A DNA stretch of 64,000 bases, taken from the NCBI GenBank assembly GCA_003952965.2, contig CM025854.1, forward strand, positions 4,881,931-4,945,930. The letters are read 5' to 3'. Position numbers and translations under genes: made by a program. Source of the stretch: Morella rubra (Eukaryota > Streptophyta > Magnoliopsida > Fagales > Myricaceae). The notes under the pieces are model-generated. The model saw only the letters and a program-made list of their open reading frames with translations, made no database searches and was not told where the DNA came from. Every line of letters begins with the position of its first letter. Within the stretch, counting starts at the first letter, position 1. Positions 11,430 to 22,000 of this stretch are shown here, piece by piece.

Positions 11430-12624
11430 ATGCCAAGGACAAAGCATGCTGCCATGGTTGGCAAATGAGCGCGCTGGTTCCTCTCGTTCTTCAGCGGATC
11501 AAACGGGTGAGCCTGATTATTTTTTCCATAATCCTGATGTGCTGAGAAGTATTACAATGACTTTTCAAAGAGAAAAGTCATGTTGGGAAGGAAAGTGGAT
11601 GTAGAAGTCACTTTCGGAATTTGAAATTGAGCGTCCATTTTGAAGCAGGGTTGGAGAATTTATTGGATATGGGTACCGAAGTGTTTCCCAAATATGTTAG
11701 GCTTTTCTTTGCTAATTTGACTGTAGGGTGGGAAGCTGGAGGTTTATTTACCGTGAAGAGTACGGTTGGAGGACGGGAAAATTATTTTAAATGAAGTTAT
11801 TCTAGGAGATATTTTGGGTATCCCACATGTCGGGATTCGGGCCTATGAGTTTAAAACTTGGCCCGTGTGTAAGGGCTTTGATTATGGAGAAGCCCTAGTT
11901 TACCTCCTAGGTAATGGTGTGGCAGAAGATGTACCTAGGAAGATCCATGCCAACCAACTATCCAATGTTCGAGGTTATTTCATTTGATCTGCACCCATAA
12001 CCTGATTCCTCAGGGTGGGCACCGAGAGGAGGTGACTTTTATGGATGTCTTCGTGATTGAGCGACTTCTGAAAGAGAGAAAGTTCAACCTCCTTATATTA
12101 TGCTCAAACATATGGAAGCAGCATGTGAGTCTAAAAAGAATCTTCCATATGGCTTGCTGTTTACCAAGATATTTCGATATTTTGGGGTTGCACTCAGTTC
12201 TCGCAAGCGAGACTCTTTGACCAAGTGTGAACACTTTGACGCTACGGTCCTAACCCGGATGGGTTATAGAAGGACTTCCAGAAATACTTGGGTGCCGAAG
12301 CGTCAGGATAGTGATGAGGATGAAGGTGATGCTGTGGCTGAGGCTGAGGATGAGCCTGAGGGTGAGGAGATAGATGCTGAGGCGATGGAGTTTGATGTAG
12401 ATGCTGATTTGGCTGCTGATCCTCCCATTATTCCTTCCCCTACCAGAGATTCCGACCTTCCCTCTTCCTCTGATACTCGATTCACTGCTTTCGAGGCGAG
12501 GATGCTTGCTATGCATGAGGCACAGAACAAGTTCATTCAAGACAGTTTTACTTCTATGCAAGAGGAGCAGAGGCAGTTCTTTGCAGAGATGAGGACTTTT
12601 ATGGCCCGCTTTCCTCCTCCATGA
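11430..12624 (+). pseudogene. Sirevirus extra 3' ORF (env-like position), frameshifted
   Basis: It lies between RNase H and the 3' LTR, where Sireviruses carry an additional, often called env-like, ORF. The protein resembles the plant family usually labelled 'putative plant transposon protein': a globular part (FEIERPF, RNLLDMGTEVFPKYVRLFF, GIRAYEFKTWPVCKGFDYGE, LTRMGYRRTSRNTW), then an acidic stretch rich in E, D and A, and a C-terminal segment ending FFAEMRTFMARFPPP. I see no signal peptide or membrane span, so nothing supports an envelope role. Frames break at about 11520 (T-run), 11600-11650, 11770 and 11965-12100, so no single product is made as written. Family assignment is from memory. 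Confidence 0.7.
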
Positions 12625-12707
12625 TTTTCATTGCATATGCATTTCATCTGTATTTTGTATTTTTCTTTGCTTATGTATTTTCTTTGCTTATGTACTTCCT
12701 TTTTATG

Positions 12708-12961
12708 ATGACAAAGGGGAGAGAATAGAATAGTCTCTCTTTTTGTATCTTTGCACCCCTTTGCAACTTTGATGTACGCTTCTATGATATGAAAGTTCTT
12801 TATTATTCATACGCAATCTCATTTCATATTATATGCTAACATTTTGTCATTGAGGTATTAAAATGTTTAAAACCCCACATCAAAGTACAAAAGATAGGGG
12901 GAGACAAGATCAACAAAAGGAAGATCAATTAATTTATTGTCATCATCAAAAAGGGGGAGAT
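12708..12961 (+). other. Multiple polypurine tracts before the 3' LTR, left arm
   Basis: Purine tracts GACAAAGGGGAGAG (about 12711), AAAGATAGGGGGAGA (about 12889) and AAAAAGGGGGAGA (about 12948-12960) precede the LTR; the last abuts it. Repeated PPTs upstream of the 3' LTR are a known hallmark of the Sirevirus lineage. They prime plus-strand DNA synthesis. Confidence 0.75.
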
Positions 12962-14269
12962 TGTTGGCTTTTTAGTCACAATCAATGTTTTGATGATAAC
13001 AATAGAAGTAATTGAGATGTGAAGCAAAGCGGATCCAAAATGAGCACGAAGATCAAGTAACATCTCCTTCAATGGAAGTGCTCTTAAAGTGAAGACTCAA
13101 GATGCTAGGGTAATCTTTGTAACTCTAAGTCTTCATCTTTAACAAGGATTTGAACCACACACTTGCATATTTCTTCAAAACTTGCATGAAATGTTTTACC
13201 TCTTGTTTTGAAGATTTAAAAATGTTTTTAAATGGCTTTAAAATATCCAATCAAACTCCCAAACCTTTTATACTTATGGGAAGTTAGTCTTTAAAATTGG
13301 GTATTTTAAGTTGGTCAAAATCGTGTTTTTAAAACAACCGGATCATGTGCTTAAGTTGAGGAGGTCGACCGATGTAGCGGTCGACCGGTCTTCGACCGCT
13401 TGGTATAGCGGTCGACCGGTTGGTTTGAAAAAGTTAAAAAAGAGCCGTTCTGACTTCTGACATTATGACCGTTGTGTAACGTTAACCTGCAGCGGTCGAC
13501 CGGTTCATGTAGCGGTCGACCGGTTCATCGAGAGTTTTTTAACAGCTCGACTCCCAACGGCTATTTTTCTTATGAGGCCTATATAAAGCCATTCCTACGC
13601 CTTTTAAAAGTTGCTGAACAACTAAATCATTTTGCCAAAGCTAAGAGTGATCTAAAACCTTTCAATCCTTGTTCAAACATCATTCACACATAATCAACAC
13701 TTTCACATCCTTGTTGTTGTGTGAAGCTTAAGAGATAGAAATTTCTCATTGTAATATCTACTCCATCAAGGGAGTTTTAGTGAGCATTTTTGTTCATCCC
13801 CATACACTATTAAGAGAGTGATTCTCTTGTTTCCTTTTGGTGAGGTTTGTTCATCAAAAGAAGGAGTTTAGAGAGGTTTGTTCTCAAACTCGTTCTTGAG
13901 GCTTGAAGAGGTGTTTCTCAAGCTCAAGTGTAAGGAAGGCTCTCCCTTGGTTGAAGGGAGCATAGTGGAAAAACCTCAAGGCTCGGTAAAGGAGCTTGAG
14001 GGGTGGATGTAGGCGGGTTTGCCGAACCACCTAAAAATCTTGTGTTTGCTTCTCTTCCCTTATCTCATTACATTGTGCTATTAGTTTCTATTCTAAGTTT
14101 TATTTCTCTATTTAAGTTGCAATATATATTCTCGTGTTCAATCTTTTATTGCAATCACTTCTCTTTGTGAGACTTATAGCTAGCAAACACTTTCTAAAGG
14201 GTGAGTTTCGAAAAAGTTTTGAAACCCAATTCACCCCCCTCTTGGGTTGCCTTAATCCTAGAATTTACA
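12962..14269 (+). repeat. 3' LTR of the left-arm Sirevirus
   Basis: A 1308-bp LTR beginning TGTTGGCTTTTTAG and ending GAATTTACA (TG...CA). U3 holds five GTCGAC cores (13364, 13380, 13411, 13495, 13515), followed by a TATATAA box at 13580-13586. It is colinear with 51487-52778 and 59737-61040. It ends directly at the broken MULE transposase sequence, which starts at 14270 (AAAGGAAATGGAAGC). Confidence 0.9.
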
Positions 14270-15946
14270 AAAGGAAATGGAAGCTTTGAGCGAAGAAGCA
14301 CATCGCTATTTATCTAAGATAGATCCTAAGGTAATGACTAAACTCTTTGCTTATTAGTTTCCTAACTGAATGTAGTGATTAAATAACTAAGGTATTAACT
14401 ATTAAGGTGTTCTAATTCTTGTAGGCATGGACCCGACACGCTTTTTCTACACACTGTAAAAGCGATGTGCTTCTATATAACATAGCGGAAACTTTCAACA
14501 CGAAGATGCTGGAGGCAAGAGATAAGCCTCTTGTGAGTATGATGGAGATTATCAAAAGGATGATTACGAATCGGTTCCGTGGGAAATGATTAGGGATTGA
14601 GGAGGCAAGCTTTGACATATGCCCACGGATCCAAGAAAAACTAGTGAAGAATAAGGAGCTTGACTGTCATTTCATATGCAGATGGGGGAATGGGGTGGAG
14701 TTTGAGGTGGACCACCATACTGAAGAACGAAGGGTGGTAAACATGAGCGATCGAACTTGTACCTTCGGTAGGTGGCAATTGAATGGCATACCTTGTCCGC
14801 ATGCCGTGGCTGCCATATATTTCTCTCATAGAGAACTAGAGGAGTTTGTGGACAATTGTTACCGCTTTGATGCATACCGACGGGCGTATCAAGCTTCTAT
14901 ACAAGTTTGTCGGATCCAGAGTCATGGCCACATGTACAAGTTGACCCTCCTACGCTTCCACCAAAGGCGAGGGTAAGGGCGGGATGTCCAAGGATGTTAA
15001 GGCGAAGGGTCAAAGATGAGCCACCTCCTCCGGGTCGAGTATCAAGGCGTGGTTACATAACAAAATGCGGGAGATGTGGAGCAATTGGTCACAATGCCAG
15101 GAGATGTAAGCTGCCACCAAAGCCTGGGGAACAAAAGTATCTCCCGAAGCCAAACACAAAGAAAAAAAGTCAACAATCGTAAGTTTTTCAACCTATTTTA
15201 ATATAATTTGATATTGACCAAATAGTATAACTAATGTTATCAATATTTTTTCGTGATACAGGATGGAGCAAGCACGACTGCGACATCTCAGCCATCGTCT
15301 AGCAAGAGAAAGAAGAAGGTATAAAATCTGGGAGCTTGGAAGAATCTAATAAATTGTAGTATAAAATCTAGTTGGTTGTATTATACGTTGGTTCCAGTGG
15401 TTAGTTGTATTTTGCATTGGTAAATCTAATTGGTTGTATTATACATTGGTAAAGCTGGTTTCTTCTACTTTATCCGTTGGTAAATTGTGTAAATGCAGTG
15501 TGCGGATGGAGATGGTACATTCGGTACAAGACATATTACAAGTGGGGACCAAGGAGGCATTGAGACGAGGACAAATGCTTTGACTCAATCTGCACAAGCT
15601 GACCAGTCAGGACCAGCAACTAGGACACGTGGAAGTCAGGTAAACAAATTGTAACTTCATTATTTCGTGTGAAAGGCAACCTAGTGAAGGGAATGTAGAC
15701 CATTGCTAAAGGAAAGCATGTAAAATTGTAATTTTGATGTGCAATAATGCTAGATGAAAACATGTCAAATTTTAATTCTAATGTGCATCTTTGTGGGTTT
15801 AAACACTGCATGATTTGTTGTTATAACTTACTTACTACTATTTTTCATGAATGCAGCAAGCCCGAGGGACTATTAATGGGGATCATCCAGAGCGTGTTAC
15901 AGGTAGGCGTGCTAAAGGCGTCGAGAAAGCACGAGCTACTCAATGA
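14270..15946 (+). pseudogene. MULE (MuDR-type) transposase 3' end, left arm
   Basis: The C-terminal part of a Mutator-like transposase, cut at its 5' side by the Sirevirus LTR. Exon-like segments: about 14275-14331 and 14425-15180 around an intron with GTAATGAC...TTGTAG borders, then small 3' exons near 15262-15319, 15500-15640 and 15857-15946 (ending RRAKGVEKARATQ). Domains seen are a SWIM zinc finger (CTFGRWQLNGIPCPHAVAAI) and a CCHC knuckle (CGRCGAIGHNARRC). The DDE catalytic core is absent. A TGA interrupts the frame at about 14587 in both arms. Only this left copy also has a T-run deletion at about 14905 that shifts the frame between SWIM finger and knuckle. It is a dead fragment. Confidence 0.85.
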
Positions 15947-16466
15947 GTAGTTTTTTGAAGTGCTGTAATGTTGGTCTTTATAGTCTTTTGAAAATGATAT
16001 AATTAATGGTCCCTACAATTTGGGTAGGGATGTTCAACAGCTTGTTGTAAGCATTTTGGCCGTGTCTGCCATATACTTCTATGGAAACTTGGATTTGCAT
16101 ATGAATGGCCTCATTTTCAGTTATGACTTGTGGCATTAATGGTCACATTGATCAATTCTGTTAGTTTAGTACCTGGGTTTTGGTTTACAGGGAATGAATG
16201 TGATGAAAAACATTACATGGAGTTGTTTTGCCATTGAAAATTTGTCATACATTCAGTTCTGCTATTAACTATTTACCATACATAAACATAGAGATTGCAT
16301 TCGCAAATTAAATAAACTGTTTTGCCATACATGGTCACAAAAAATTACAAACAGACCATTGGAAATACAACCTTAAACCCATCAAGCTGTCATGCTTGTC
16401 CATTGTCACAAAATACAAACTGGGCATGGTCCTAGAACCTACAACGACCATATACACTTAATCCCA
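15947..16466. other. Spacer between MULE transposase and GRF pseudogene, left arm
   Basis: The 3' ends of the two convergent genes face each other across this AT-rich stretch, which probably holds their trailers and poly(A) sites. No other feature is visible. Confidence 0.5.
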
Positions 16467-17634
16467 TTAAACAGACCCATTCACAGATGACCACAGCTTA
16501 TACATGCATAAACACGTTCCAATAGTTATTACCCACGACCCAACCAAATAACATGTCATGCGCTTCTCCTTCTCTTTATGTTTGTGTGCTTCATCTTCCA
16601 ACTTCTTCATCTTCTTGAGCATTGGAGGTAAAACTTGCATTCCGCGTAGACAAGTTGGCAGATCAATCCATTGGAAGAAGTTGCAACCTGACTGCCTCTT
16701 CTGAAAAAAAAACAATACTGCCAAGCATCAGAATAATTTCTACACAATTCGTTCAAATAAAAGACACAGCATCCTTAACCTTACATCAGAATATGTGAAA
16801 CAAATATGCAAATCTACACAATGTGCAAATATGATCTTCAAAATGCCACCATCATCAATGAAATTCCAAGAATTCAAATTGGACATATATTATGTTCTGA
16901 AGAATTCAAATTACTCTCAAACTTTAAAGAAAAACTAAAATTTGTACCCAACACGACACCCTAAGATGTGACACCCTGCACATGCATCCTAAGATGTTAC
17001 CAAGAAAATAATAAGATGTCTTTTAAGAGTTTTAAGACAGCAGAAATAAAAGGGGACAACATATAAAGGAAAATAACAAGATGCCTTTTCCTCCTCTCTT
17101 TTTTTCTTTTCCTCACGTGAAAGTGATTGCCATGTTTCCAGCATATCTTAGACCTATAAAGGACCTCAATATCCTCTGTAACTCTCATGTAACCATCGAA
17201 CTCAACTGGCCGTCTATTGTTTAGAAGCCTAATTTTACCTCTCAGTTCTATTTCCCCACACTTCATTATATCGTCAAGCAAATGCACCTTGTACTGAGAT
17301 GTCAATTTATCGAAGTAATTGTAAAATATTTCATTAGTGGCTACATACAGATTCCTCTAGCAACCAAATTTCAATCCAGGGCTAGGTGCACTAAGAATTA
17401 TTTGCCAAATCAAATCCCAAAACAGAGTAAGAGATTGGAACTTACAGAGCTGAACATGGGACAGCCATAAAATCAACGTCTCAAGTTAAAATTTGTCAGG
17501 GAAGTCCTCAGGCGTGCGGGATGACCACAGCCACAGATCACACCGTCGAGCTGTTGACCACCGCTGTAGTTAGAGACAACTCCACGTTTGAAGACTCCAG
17601 ATCGGCAGGAGGAGGATTGCGAATCTGAGTACAT
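16467..17634 (-). pseudogene. GRF-type zinc-finger protein pseudogene, left arm
   Basis: Reverse-strand gene convergent with the MULE transposase. Exon 1 (ATG at 17634) encodes an S-rich N-terminus and the first half of a GRF finger (CGCGHPARLRTSLTNFN), then a TGA where the family has Arg, then FYGCP. The last exon (stop at 16467) encodes GCNFFQWIDLPTC, the second half of the finger, a K/E-rich coiled-coil stretch and a hydrophobic C-terminal span (LVGSWVITIGTCLCMY). Plant GRF proteins commonly have this finger, coiled coil and tail-anchor order. The nonsense codon and a large insertion-like intron make it a pseudogene as read. Confidence 0.75.
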
Positions 17635-18165
17635 AGTGTTTGGGGAGGAAAATGTGGGTTGATCAACGAAAGACGCAAGTAGCTTGTGATGTTGGTGCTT
17701 GAACGAATTCAGGTGGTGGGGAGGCAAAATTTGGGAGAAATGTTAGGTTAAGGTTACGGGAACAAAATATGCAGAGGGAAATTGGGGGGGGGGGGGGGAG
17801 ACAGCGCCCTTTGAGAGGTTTTTAGCTAAAAAGAGGAACAGTGTCGTTTCTCCTATTTTTTTATTACTGAGTTTTTTTAAAAAAAAGTTACATGGAAAAG
17901 AGACGCTGGCATGACGTCTGGTTGGCATGTGGCCTGGAGATTGTGAGCCCACTAACACGTGGCATTTTTTAAATGGTGCAGACTGTGGGAGACGTGCCAC
18001 GTCACCTAGTACCGTTAATTTTTTAAACGGAGTCTGACGGAGGGGCATATTTTAAATCGAAAGGTTACCTTAGGGATATAAAACCAACTTTTCTTACCTC
18101 AGGGATATGTTTGCAAAATAAAAATACCACATGGATATCTGGTGCATTTAAGCCCTGTTTTTATG
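17635..18165. mobile_element. Putative MULE terminal region, left arm
   Basis: The segment contains a G homopolymer (about 17786-17802), many CACGT-type motifs, and a conserved-looking end at about 18060-18165 with ACCTTAGGGATATAAAACC, ACCTCAGGGATATG and TGGATATCTGGTGCATTTAAG in reverse orientation. This kind of sequence often ends MULEs that carry transposase plus GRF genes. The partner end is not visible, because the Sirevirus and the palindrome edge remove it. No target-site duplication can be checked. Confidence 0.4.
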
Positions 18166-18899
18166 CAACCATGCTATGAACTATTGATCAACTAACTAAC
18201 ATTTGTTGCCTTTGCCTTTATCCTACTAGGCTAAGTAGATAGTTCATAAGTTATAGTGTGTAAAGTATATTTTTGTTAGACTTATTATTGGTCTTCTACG
18301 TGTATTACCAGGGTTTCAATGTATATTCTCTACAGATATTTGGTGATCACCATTTCAACTAACAATATATTTTTCCTTTCTAATCGAAGGAATCAATATA
18401 TAAAAATAATAATAATTTCAACACTTAATATGCATAAATTCAAAGGTCCAAACTAATATTCCCTCATAAAAGGGGGGGAAAAAAAAGATCCTATAAAGAA
18501 TACTGGTTCTTTCATCCAAAATATACAAATATAGGAAACGCATTTTCGCAATATAAGTTCTTCGTTCCTTAAATAATGCAATACAGTATTATATGTAACA
18601 AAGTTGGGAGTGTGGATATTACCCCGGAAGAAAGGAGAATATTCTGCTCAGTTCAAACAAAACAAAATTGGTGTCAAGGGAATTGGTCCGCTCCAGACGA
18701 TGGCACCTCCCTTGCTTCTACCGAATTCCAACCCCTCATATGCATAGCACACAATACGTATCGCATATCTCCGCCCTTCATCCAATTCTAATCACGATGA
18801 AGTTGTCCGTCGATCCTATTTCAACGATTGTTAGCCTTTGTGCATCTCACTCGTACATAAGCGTAGCGTACACATATGTGTACCTAAACCCACTCACTT
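18166..18899. other. LETM1 upstream region, left arm
   Basis: AT-rich to about 18560, then mixed composition. It probably contains the LETM1 promoter. No clear TATA box or conserved motif was identified. Confidence 0.45.
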
Positions 18900-19099
18900 T
18901 AGCGAAGACACGCCCGCCATGCCACTTTCTGCCCCTTTCTTCTGTCTCGCTGCTGACTCAGCCACTCTTCTTCTACTTCTTCTTCTTCCTCTGTCTCTCT
19001 TCTCACGGCAACTGTCATTACATCGTCTCTCCCCGGAACTGTCCCGTTCTCTCTGTACACCGCTGTCTGATTGATCTTATTTGCTGGGAGCTTCGGATA
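18900..19099 (+). promoter_or_regulatory. LETM1 5' leader exon (inferred), left arm
   Basis: A pyrimidine-rich stretch (TTCTTCTACTTCTTCTTC) typical of plant leaders ends at a perfect donor (GTAAGT at 19100). The matching acceptor (CTCTTCGTAG) lies at 20260, 18 bases before the LETM1 ATG. This implies a 1.16-kb intron in the 5' UTR. The transcription start is not determined. Confidence 0.45.
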
Positions 19100-22000
19100 G
19101 TAAGTTTCGTATTTGACCCAGTCGCCTTCTTCTCTCGAAGCATTTCTTGCTTCAAACATTGTGCGTGCGCATTTTTTCGAGTATCTGGTTCGAGTTTGCT
19201 CCGTGGCTTTATCTGATTGTTCCCATTGTTAAAGCAAATAGGCCTCCACATAAGTGTGTGTATGTATAAGTGAGAGTGACTGTGTAATGGTTTGACTGGT
19301 TGAAATTTGAAACCGAATTTTTTTTAGATGCTCTCGTCTGTTCGATAATTTGGTTTGTGATTGTATTCTTCTTCTTCTTCTTCCGCTGAGGTTGATGACG
19401 ATGACGGCAATGATGGCGACGATGATGCCCATTTTTGTTGAATTGTCACTTTGATTGCGGACTTTATTTTCGCTTGGCTGCGGGGAAAGTAGAGAACAAG
19501 ATAGCCACCATTTTGGGTTTTCAATTTGTTGGTTTTGCGGTTTGACTATTTGGGATGAGAGGAAGTCTAAAGAATTCGAGCGTTGTTATATAAATTTTGT
19601 CTGGAGCATAAACGCCCAAAATGAGTGTAGATTCATAGTTGTCTTTTTATTTTGTTATGTTTTGTTACCGTTCTTCTTATTCTAATTCATCCATGAGCAT
19701 GGATTTTGAATCATGTAACTATGATTTAGAAATTTGTTTTTGGCGTGTATGACTGGGGGTGTGTGTCAGGCAAAAGTGGTTCAATTACCCCTTGGTAGTT
19801 CATGCAAACTCCGATAGTTTAAGCAATTTATGTCTATAAGTTTGAATTTAGACCTGCAATATACAGTAATCAGAGAGAAAATATATATGGTGAAGAGGCC
19901 CTAAGCCCCCGATGCCACTACTTTGCTGTTAAATTCAATTTTTCATTATGGGAACCCCACAATGGAAAATTGATCAATGTTCCTATTTTTCTCTCTGCAA
20001 TCAAAAGGAGCATAAATGAATAGAAAACAACTTGAAAAGGCATTGGGTTTTTTTATCATTTATTTTGCTCAATGTAAATGAAACCACATATAGTCGGTGG
20101 AAGTGAGAGTGTCTAGTTCCTTAAATTTATTGAAGCTTCAGTAGTATTTTTATTGTCCAACTTGTTGATAGTCTGGTATTGATGGGTTATTGCTCCATTT
20201 TATACAGGCTGGCTAAGTCAAGTTATTGCATGCAATACGTTATCATTTTCCTCTTCGTAGGGGGTGAATATCGTACTAATGGCTTCAAGAGCAATCTTGC
20301 GAAGAAAGAAAAGCCTTTTCAATTCCTTGAATCAATCCACCCGCTTGATTCAAGGTTTCCCAAGTTTTGAGCAAACAGTATCATCAACATCTAATGAATT
20401 AGTGAGTTCAAGTCATCCCCTTGTGGCTACTAATTATAGAAATGGAGTAGGTTTATCTTCAGCCATCAAGGATGGGTTACAAGATGGATTACCTGGTCTT
20501 TTAGGAGCAGAATTTCAAAGGAATAATTCCTTCGCTATTCCAACTTTAAGTTTTCGAAATGGAAGAGTGGCTTTCACCCCATCTTTGGGAGTTCGGTGGA
20601 TCTCTCAATCTATATCCCATGCTTCTGCAGCCCCAGCAGGTCAACCTCAAATGGCTGGTGGCATTGATGAAAATGAAATAAAGGTTGCTAAAAAGATAAA
20701 GGAAGCTTCACCGGAGGAGTGTGATCAAGCAGTTGAAGGTTTGAGTACCGTTAAAGCCAAAGCTAAAGCTAAGCAGATGCAAGAATCACAGAAGACCAGC
20801 GAATCTCTTATGACCAGAGTATGGGCTAAGCTTCTGGGAATCGGTCCTGCTTTAAGAGCTGTTGCCTCCATGAGCAGGTTTAGAACTATTATTCTGCTGT
20901 GTTTGATATAATTTAACTTGCTTCGCAATGGACCGTAACTGTATCTCCAGGCACTCTGGTGTCCTCTTATGTAGAGCATGTACTCATTTTGGTATTATAC
21001 TAATAGGGAGGACTGGGCTAAGAAGTTTCGTCACTGGGGGGAAGAATTTAAATCAACAATGCAGCACTATTGGTTGGGTACAAAACTACTTTGGGCTGAT
21101 GTTCGGATCAGCTCAAGGTTATTAGTGAAGGTTGCAAAGGGGAAGACTCTTTCTAGAAGGGAGAGACAACAATTAACACGCACCACAGCTGATATTTTCA
21201 GGCTTGTTCCTGTTGCAGTATTTATTATAGTTCCATTCATGGAGTTCTTGCTGCCAGTATTCCTGAAATTATTTCCCAACATGTTACCATCAACCTTCCA
21301 GGACAAGATGAAAGAACAGGTAAGAGTTGTGATGTCTGTCACATTATTAGTTTTGCAGGACAGTGAGTTGACCAACCTTGGTTGGTTATTGACTTTTTGT
21401 TTAGCTCTTTAAATTATGATCAATCGTTCAGCTCTTTAAAGTATTATTGATTGATAACATTTTTTAGTTGGTGGTGCCATGCTTTTCAACCTTGCATTAT
21501 AAATCAGTGAGCTCTAGGTCACTGCCCCTGCGGCTTTGCTGCAACAAAAGTGTCTAGTTTATAGGGTGCCTGAGTATTGGTTTTACTGCATTTTCTGAGG
21601 GATCAAAAGCCTAAATAACATGTTGGATTTTAGATATGCCTGAGTAATGGATTCTTGCTAAGAGAGTTCAGCTATTTGTTACTGCCAGGATTCTTTGGGT
21701 ATCTTCGTCTTTTACTCCACTTAGTTATGTGGAAATGGTTATAGGGTTGATTACCCTTCCTTTAGCTACTCAGATGTTTCAGTTTGCGAAGTTTTAAAAG
21801 TTCAAAGAGCACAGACTAGCCATGGAGCTTGGATATGATTTTGTTTTTTTGTTTTTGTTTTTCCTTCTAATCAATTGTTACTGAACTTTCTAAGTGGGAG
21901 AACACTATGCCCTGATTATCAGCTCAGACACTATTGTACAATTTCTGCCTTCAGAATAAATCAATAATAAAAAATAGGAAAAGAAGTACAAGGAAAAAAC

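Larger units (their letters stand above)
9902..14269 (+). mobile_element. Truncated Sirevirus-type Ty1/copia element, left arm (3' part)
   Basis: The 3' portion of the element that is full length at 51487-61040. Visible parts in order: end of RT and RNase H (to 10810), promoter-like array (10971-11180), extra 3' ORF (11430-12624), polypurine tracts, and 3' LTR (12962-14269). The 5' LTR, gag, protease and integrase are missing or lie in the gap. The 100 bp beside the gap are scrambled by many small indels relative to the right copy, which looks like poor consensus at a contig end. Confidence 0.92.

Noticed and set aside
18668..19216. 182-codon frame overlapping the LETM1 leader
   Set aside because: It crosses the perfect GTAAGT donor and is rich in S, F, C and L from pyrimidine tracts. 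The leader-exon reading explains the region better.
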